Shown here: positions 15,168-21,893 of the stretch, piece after piece | How the letters are laid out: each line of letters starts with the position of its first letter | Numbering within the stretch: the first letter of the stretch is position 1 | Origin: Sphaeroforma arctica JP610 | Lineage: Eukaryota > Opisthokonta > Ichthyosporea > Ichthyophonida | Reading direction: 5' to 3' | NCBI RefSeq assembly: GCF_001186125.1 | Contig: NW_014039875.1 | Location: 2,328 to 24,220 of the forward strand | DNA: 21,893 nt | Program-made: the position numbers and the translations under genes | The notes under the pieces: generated by a model | Told to the model about the DNA's origin: nothing | Seen by the model: only the letters and a program-made list of their open reading frames with translations | The model's database searches: none

Positions 15168-15640
15168 GGGCCGATAGGAATCGCCACTTGCCTGGGTGTT
15201 TATATACCTTCAAACTCGAGGACTTGTGTATGTGTATGTGTACACATGTGGGTATGGTACATACATATGACCCACCCTGACGCATATTGTGCGTGTGGGA
15301 GATGTGTGGATGGGTTGGTACTACGTGCTTCGGAGCTGGGACGCTCGTATAAGCATTGAACGCTTGGCTGCATGCATGTACACACATTAAGACGCATATT
15401 GTAACACTCAACCACCAACCACAATTACAATTTAGATACTTACAGTTCATAGCAGAGCATGTACGGTTTTGAAAACGGTGCAATTCACGGGATCGCCTCA
15501 CACGTGTGCACACGCACACTCCCTCCCCCAAGATCCTTCCCCGCACACACAACTTAGGCACAATGAGGCCCGGCGGGTATGATGCTCAGATGATCCAACT
15601 TTAATGTACAATAAAGAAAACTGGCGTACCTCGGTAGTGT
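15168..15640 (+). other. 3' UTR of the importin gene
   Basis: About 440 nt between stop and poly(A) signal, with TG- and CA-rich stretches but no conserved open frame. The long open frame on the opposite strand here has no recognisable family features and overlaps exon 18 antisense, so I treat it as a shadow. Confidence 0.6.
15610..15615 (+). terminator. AATAAA poly(A) signal
   Basis: Canonical AATAAA 443 nt after the stop codon. A GT/T-rich tract (GTTGTTTTGTTTTGTTTTTA at about 15649-15668) lies 35-55 nt downstream, as expected of a cleavage-stimulating downstream element. Cleavage probably falls near 15630-15640. Confidence 0.75.
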
Positions 15641-16740
15641 AGTGCTCGTGTTGTTTTGTTTTGTTTTTATGAATACACCGAATGCTGCAGTATTCGATGA
15701 GGCTTTAGGTCGTGCGAGACTCGCACCCGAAAGTATGTAGCATGTTCACGTTAACGCAGTCATAAAGTGTATCTCCGTTTTCAGGTAGAAAGAAGTATAT
15801 TAAAACGGACAAAACGTAGTACGTTTTAAGATTGCGTACTGATTTGGCAGCGTGTTAATTGAAGGCTGAAGCCTGCAGCCCGAATGGCCTGGGTTCTGAC
15901 ATACTCTGTACTAAATATTACAATGAAGTTGTGAACACTCTACACACACACACAGAGTGAGAATAACACTGTAACTTTTGTACGTCTGTAACAGTGAAAT
16001 GTGAATACTGAATTGTAGGGAACTTATAACTTGCTACATTGTACATGACTTTTCAGTTTTAACTAACTTTTAACTGCCTAACCGCCGCAGTAAGGTTTTT
16101 AGACATATTTTGTTCAGAGGAACAAAGCAATATTTAATCTACTAGTTAGTAGACACTAGACATACTACTCACTCCGCCAAAACTTGTGACCGGTGGGCGG
16201 TGGATGCCAGTCTGCCTGAGTTTACAGTTGCAATACAACGTATTTACAAGTCATGTACATCACTTGTTGAATGTAAATACATGACTTGTTATTTATTTAT
16301 TTATATGTACGATAAAAGTTTGAAAAGTTCTAAGTTGTATAGTGCGATTTGTTGGCGAACGGCCGCGCAGGCTCGAAAGAAGAGGAGGTTGGTGTATGAT
16401 TGGTGCTTTGTGAACCGAAGTGCGGGGTAATATGAGCTGGAGATTGGCAGATGACGATATATGTTGAATAGATTTGTAAGTTCGAAATTAAGGAGATACA
16501 CGATATGATTGGCGGCAGGATTCTCAAGGAAATCCTTCGGAAATAGTATAAATATATGGTTTAGTTCATTAAAAAGTTCATTCTACTAAGGTAGACGTTT
16601 ATTCAACAATCGGGGAAATTAAACTAAGTTCACTTTTACATTGTGTTTTGAGCCGATCTTGGATTACAAATAAACGTTAGTGGAAAATGGTTTACGAGAA
16701 GGATGATGCAGCTGAAACTGGGCAACCGCTCTGGAGATAA
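15641..16740. other. Intergenic, leading into the retroelement
   Basis: AT-rich sequence with only short open frames and no recognised gene. It holds a 7-bp-arm inverted repeat around 15712-15726 and the 12-bp hairpin at 16246-16289. The right part may belong to the untranslated leader or terminal repeat of the retroelement, but I could not pair it with a copy on the far side. Confidence 0.5.
16246..16289. repeat. 12-bp perfect inverted repeat (hairpin)
   Basis: ACAAGTCATGTA at 16246-16257 and TACATGACTTGT at 16278-16289 are exact reverse complements with a 20-nt loop. Function unknown. Confidence 0.85.
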
Positions 16741-19700
16741 GTGAGAGGGGAGCCGATGACAACACTTATGGATCGATGGGATTACGTCAGGGGTACCAAG
16801 GCTTATGAGCTCGAGGTGAAGAAAGGATGGTCTCGCCCAGCGATGGCTCTTTTGAAGGAGGTTACACCGGAGACGAAGTCGGGACTAGAGGGCTATATCA
16901 GCAAGACTGCTATTGAGACGAAAGATCTGTACATCGCGGCTGCAGCATTGTATCCAGCGTTTAAGGATCCATTTGAATTGAGCGGAACCCAGGCGAATTT
17001 TGCGAAGGCAATAGGAGGGTGGGAATCCAAGCCTGAAAAGGTCATTGAGCATCTTCGTGAGATTTATTACTATGGTGCTCGGCATGTTGCGGCGAAAGCT
17101 GAAGCGAAGAAAGTGCTCCCAGAACGGATCCATTTACTGAGGTGCCTTCTGAGGACGAACAGAACGGAAGTGAGACTGAGGAGGAAGTCGCTAGGGACAG
17201 TGACAGCAGTGATAACAGCGGAAGTAGCGACAGTGAGGATGAGGATGCTAAGAAGAAAAAGGAGTGCCTTCAGTTAAGGCAGCTACAGTAGGGAAGAAGG
17301 CTGATGCATCAGACAAGCCAAGGGCAGCAGCTAAGTTGAAGGTAGAGGCTAAGCGGAAACAGCGTGAGTATGATATTTGTGCAAGGTGATTCGTAGGAAT
17401 GCTAAGAAAGCGAATCAACACGGGGCACGCTGGATGGTTCCTATGCTGAGGAATGATGACTATGTGGATATGCTGCTTAAAGGGTTTTAAGGATGTAGTG
17501 ATGGAGGGCTTAAAAGGATTGACTGATCGGAGTATAAGTCTGCTGAAAGCCTTGTTTGCGAGTCGCAAATCGGAGAAGTACATGGTTCTGAGGATGTTTG
17601 AGGCAGGAGGGTTGGGCCAGGTGCTGGAGCAGTTGTCTGAGATGAGAGAAAACGACATAGCGCGTCAAGAAGAGAGGGAACAAGCGGGCCGGAGACATCA
17701 AGCGAGGGTAGCCGCGAAAGCAGGTCAGTTGCACGAAGCTGCAACTAGACATGAGCCCAGGGTTTCAGGGATGACAGGTCTGAGAGGGGCGTGCTTGTTT
17801 TGCAAGCAGGATGGTCACTATGTGAAAGAGTGTCCTGTGTTGAAAGACGTGGTGTGTCACGCGTGTAGCAAGAGAGGTCATACTGCGAGATTCTGTCCTA
17901 CAACACGATCCGGGAGGTGCGTATGAGTGCAGATGGGACTGTGACATGCGGCGGCGACTAGTTATAAAGGACCAGGCCAACCTTTGATCTATAGTTATGT
18001 GGAGAGTGAACAGTATTATGTCGATATGTTTGTTGATCAAGGCGCCGATATGTCGATGATTTCTAAGGGTTTGGCAGAGCGTCTGGGGCTGGTTGCTCAG
18101 TACGATTTGTGTGGAATACAAGGTACGAGATGTTGAAGTTGTTTTGCCTACTTTAGTAGGAGAGAGGAGGGTTAAGTTGGATATGTGGGTTATGGATTGG
18201 GTTCCACACAATGCGGATATGTTGTTAGGCAGACGTGAATTGAATGGGTATGGATTAACTGGGGCATTGCTCACTAGGCAAGCGGCGACTAAGAATACCC
18301 TGTTTCCGGTTGAGGTGGTAAGAGAGAAGCTATCAGACTTTAAGACCTGGCTGAGCAAAGAGGTGTCTGAGCCGGTGTTAGATTATATTCAGCATGTGGC
18401 GGCGCCGTTATTATATCAGCGAGCAGAACAGGTAACACCATGTGATAGTATGCAAGATGATGGGGGTTATGATTCAGGTTATGAGAGTGATGGCTCTGGG
18501 GGTGAGGATGAGTATTTAATGTTCGATACGAGTGGCTTGGAACTGTTGGTTGGAGAATTGGGGAAGTCTACGGAAGAATTGGCGGAGTTGGTGGCGGCTA
18601 TTAGGGGGTGGCGTACAATGACAAGGAACCAAAGTTTGTGAAGGATCGGATGCCTAAGCTTCAGATCGAAGAAGGAGGGGCACCTTTGAGACAAGTATAT
18701 GCGGAGAAAGATGTGCGACTTATAGAAGTGATGAAGAAGAAGATACAACTATTGCTTGAAGCTGGGTTGATAGAGAGGGTGCAAAATACGGATTGGCTTA
18801 CAGTGCCGAAACTTGTGTCTAAAGTGCAGGGTAGTAATCCCAGTTATGAGGAACCCAAGACTGGAGGATGTGTATAAATTATATGCGTACGAATTATCAG
18901 CTAGATTCGGGTACATATCCGATATCAACAGAAGATGAGTTTCTGGCAACAGTTAAGGGGCGCAAGTGGAGAACCAATGTGGACGCTGGAAATGGTTTTG
19001 GGCAGTTAATGATAGAGCCTGGTAGTCGAGGGGTAACTGTGTTTTTGACGCCCTGGGGTGAGAGGTTCTAATTTATTGGGATGCCGTTTGGTTTGAAGGA
19101 AGCATCATTTGTTTTTCAACAACTAATGGATGAGACATTGGAGGGTATTAAAAGAATTAAGACGTACATAAATGATACAGCGATAGGTTTGGACGATCCA
19201 GTTGAGCATTGGGATGGTATTGTAGAGATGATCAGGCGCTTTGAGGCTAAGGGATACAGTTGCGGCTGTCAAAATGTAATTTCGCGTATCGAGAAAATCT
19301 ATAGTCGTGATGGGTCGAGAGGTTACAGATAAGGGTTCAATGATAAGTGAAGTGAAGCGTCAGGCGTTATTAGATATGCCCAGGCCCAAAACTAAGGCCG
19401 AAGTCAGGTCGTGGTATCAGTGTTTTGGATGGTGGGCGAGATACGTTCCGAATTCCTCAAATGTGTTGGCTCCGATTAGTGATTTGACTAAGAAGAAGGT
19501 ACGGTTCCAGTGGGGTCCTGAGCAGGAGAAGGTTTTTCAGTCGGCTCGGAAGATTTTGCAGGCGAAGACAGTCTTGGTAGAAAAGACAGTCTTGGTAGAA
19601 CCTAGACAAGTGGAGCAACTTAGGTTGCAGACAGATGAGTCGGATTCAGGTAGAGGTGCTTGTTTATGTGTAAGAAGAGATAGAGAATGGCTTTCGATGG

Positions 19701-21240
19701 GCTTTGTGAGTTCCAAGATAGATTTCCATATTAATCTGTCTCCGACAGGTAGAGAATTGATAGCTCTAGCATATGGATTTTTGAAGTTCGCGGGTTTGAT
19801 TAGGAGGTCGTACGAGGTGCTTATAGTCGAGATGGATTATCAGCCTTTAATTAATGTGGTTCAGCAGGCAGAGTTCACGTCGGATCCATTGGGTAAGAGA
19901 CGGTACAGAAATGTTATGTATGTACGGTCGTTTGATATGGATTTGCGGTACCTGGAAGGGCCAAAGAACGAAGTTGCGGATGGACTTAGTCGTATACCGT
20001 GGTGGTTTGATCCTATTATGCTGCCTGTGTCGGTAGAGGGTGTTAAGTTCGCTGCATGCGCAAAAATGGGTCTGCCAAAGATTGATGAAGGTGTGGACTT
20101 GCCATTTGATAAAGTTTGCAAGAATGTGGAAGATAGGAGGGTCCGGCTGGCGGCAGTTAAAGAGAAGCTATGAGTGTTAAAGGAGATTCTTGATGACAAG
20201 GTTGGTGCAGACTTCGAGGTTCGTGTGGGTTTATTGCATCAGCAGGCTACTGCAGTGATAGAGAGAGGCATTACTAAGATGTGGGATCCGGATGTAATGG
20301 CCAGCGAACAGCTTAAGTGTATTGGTCTAAGTGAATGGTCAGAACTTGTTCAGCCTTGGCAAGAGTACGTTATTGCGTTGGTGCATTAGACTTTAGCGCA
20401 TGCTGGGGTAGATAGGACATGGGAGTTCCTGAAGGTTAAGTATGGAGAGGAAGTGTTGCGTTCGCAGGCTGTGAAGGTTTTAAAGAGTTATGTCGCGTGT
20501 CAACAAGTTGAGGGGCTTCGTGGGACTACAGGGTTGTTAATGCAGCCTAAGTGACCGAAAGGGGTTGCAGTGTGTATAGGCATGGATCATTTGACCTTAC
20601 CAAGGACAGTTCACGGTTTCGAAGGTATTGTTACGGGCCGGCATTATACGGGGCAGGTTGACAGAGTAATTTAGGCGAAGTTGTTAGAGGTGATAAGTTC
20701 TGAGCTTCTGAGTGAAGCTGCTGTGCGGGATAGATCGGTGGCCATTAAAGATGAAGTAGCGAAGGAGGCGCAGGCAAGGCGGCTGACAAGAATAGAAAGG
20801 AGGCACCAGATTGGCAGCCGGGGCAGTTGGTTTGGTATACTAGTAGGTCGAAGGATAGTAAGTTGGCGAAAACCTATTTAGTGTGAGGTACAATTGTTAT
20901 GAGGGAACATTTACAAGGGATGTACAAGATCAGAATTAATGGGAAGGTTAAGTCAGTGCATGTGGATCAGCTTAGTATTAGAATGCGTAGAAGGGAAGCT
21001 TGTTTGATCTGACATTGCAATTATACTGGTGAAGGGGCAGCTAGTGTTACAGAACTTGATGAAATGGTGGCAGTAATGCAATCAACAAAGATAGGGAGGA
21101 CTTGGTTATATCCCATGAATTCAGCTTTTGGTATATATGTTGATACGATAGTCGATGCGGCGAAGCGAGGTGAGGGTAAGGGCGTGGTAGAAAATACTTT
21201 GGATTTGGCTATGAAGCATCACTTCAATAAGAACAGGTGA
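16741..21240 (+). mobile_element. Broken Ty3/Gypsy-like retroelement fossil
   Basis: The parts lie in Metaviridae order on the + strand. A gag-like region (about 16741-17900) ends in two CX2CX4HX4C zinc knuckles (17792-17833 and 17855-17896). It is followed by an aspartic-protease-like segment (about 18010-18250), a reverse transcriptase with the MPFGLKEASFVFQQLMD block (about 18600-19320) and RNase H (about 19590-20000, with EVADGLSR). The start of integrase (about 20380-20640, with MDHLTL) and a poorly recognisable tail to about 21240 complete it. The order RT, RNase H, integrase separates it from Ty1/Copia. It is clearly broken, with on the order of ten or more lesions spread over its length. 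No convincing pair of LTRs is visible, so the true ends are uncertain. Motifs remain readable, so it is probably of moderate rather than great age. Confidence 0.88.
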
Positions 21241-21893
21241 AACACGTTGCAGATGTTCTTCCAGGTTGCGAGGGATCCGATTTTGCGGAAGTGTAAACTT
21301 CGATGGATATTTCTATGTTTCAAACTATGTCATATAAATTAAGATACAATTTAAGTCAGTTAGGATTTAGCAGTGGTAGCTTGTGCAAGAATGATCGGGA
21401 CTGCCTCTTGGTACGAGCCTTAATATCCTCTATCACATAGGACGTACCTCTAGCTGTTCTTTATTGAATAATTTTCACTAGAAGTACTAAGTGTTCGTGA
21501 CCACATGTCTAATTTGTAGATAGACATAAGAACGTAAGTCACGTTAATACATTAGCTGATATAAATAAAGTTCCATCTGAAGAAAAGTTAAAAAAAGAAA
21601 AAGACTTATTGGATTTTGGAGATTGGCGGGAGGACCTAAATTTATAAGTAGTAGTTCGGAGATTATAAAATTTAGTTTATAATATCCTACATCTGCTATC
21701 GTCTCAAATACGACCTAGTAAATGAGTCATACCAAATACTCAGGCTATTGGAGCCATCAAAGTGAATTTAGAACACTTTGGAAATATTGGAGAAAAAAAA
21801 CTTATATTTAATTATTTTAAATACAAATAAAAACCAACGTGTTATCTCATTTGATCTTGATATTTTAGACTGACCGGAGGCCGTATTTCTACA
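21241..21893. other. AT-rich right flank, nothing recognised
   Basis: No gene-like open frame. A purine-rich stretch at about 21577-21605 might be a polypurine tract of the neighbouring element, but no matching terminal repeat follows. The 3' end of the element could lie in or beyond this segment. Confidence 0.45.

Noticed and set aside
15109-15561. 150-codon open frame on the minus strand
   Set aside because: It overlaps the last importin exon antisense and shows no motifs or compositional support.
16430-21670. GGAGATTGGC shared by about 16439 and 21618 as terminal repeats of the retroelement
   Set aside because: The match is only ten bases and flanking alignment fails quickly, so it is not a credible LTR pair.
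1-21893. tRNA, rRNA or CRISPR features
   Set aside because: No tRNA-like box sequences with pairing arms and no rRNA-like stretches seen. The tandem repeats here are contiguous minisatellites rather than spaced repeats with unique spacers.

Overview
The window is eukaryotic. Its centrepiece is one intron-rich host gene on the + strand. I can thread it as 18 exons from an ATG at 1060 to a stop at 15165-15167, and all 17 introns are GT...AG. The exons sum to 3189 nt (1062 codons plus stop) and the splice phases agree throughout. The product reads along its whole length as an importin-7/8 class karyopherin-beta (vertebrate IPO7/IPO8, Drosophila moleskin, yeast Nmd5/Sxm1), including the N-terminal Ran-binding end and the C-terminal acidic tract. 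A poly(A) signal at 15610 with a GT-rich downstream stretch closes the gene.

Layout: 1-1059 is AT-rich 5' flank with no gene seen. 1060-15167 is the importin gene, with GC-richer exons in AT-rich, microsatellite-filled introns of about 0.2 to 1.3 kb. 15168-15640 is the 3' UTR. 15640-16740 is non-coding, with one clean 12-bp hairpin. About 16741-21240 is the eroded body of a Ty3/Gypsy-like retroelement on the + strand (gag-like with two zinc knuckles, protease, reverse transcriptase, RNase H, start of integrase). It is clearly a broken fossil. 21241-21893 is AT-rich flank with nothing recognised.

The unusual content lies in the introns. At least six introns carry, upstream of the true acceptor, a decayed second copy of the acceptor region and the first 30-60 nt of the following exon (exons 3, 6, 9, 10, 11, 16). 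Two splice sites have also been amplified into minisatellites. The exon 3 donor occurs as about eight extra copies in intron 3. The exon 6 acceptor with the first 11-12 exon bases occurs as ten extra copies on a 65-66 bp period in intron 5. Use of any of these decoys that I read leads to a stop codon. This suggests that introns here grow by local tandem duplication seeded at exon borders, and that the spliceosome must choose among many near-identical sites.

Organism: an intron-dense nuclear genome, importin-7 best matched by animal-type family members, introns full of (TA)n/(TG)n, and a Ty3/Gypsy relic. An opisthokont, perhaps a unicellular holozoan such as an ichthyosporean, would fit, but this is a guess and not shown by the sequence. 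The importin match is from memory of the family, without a database search.
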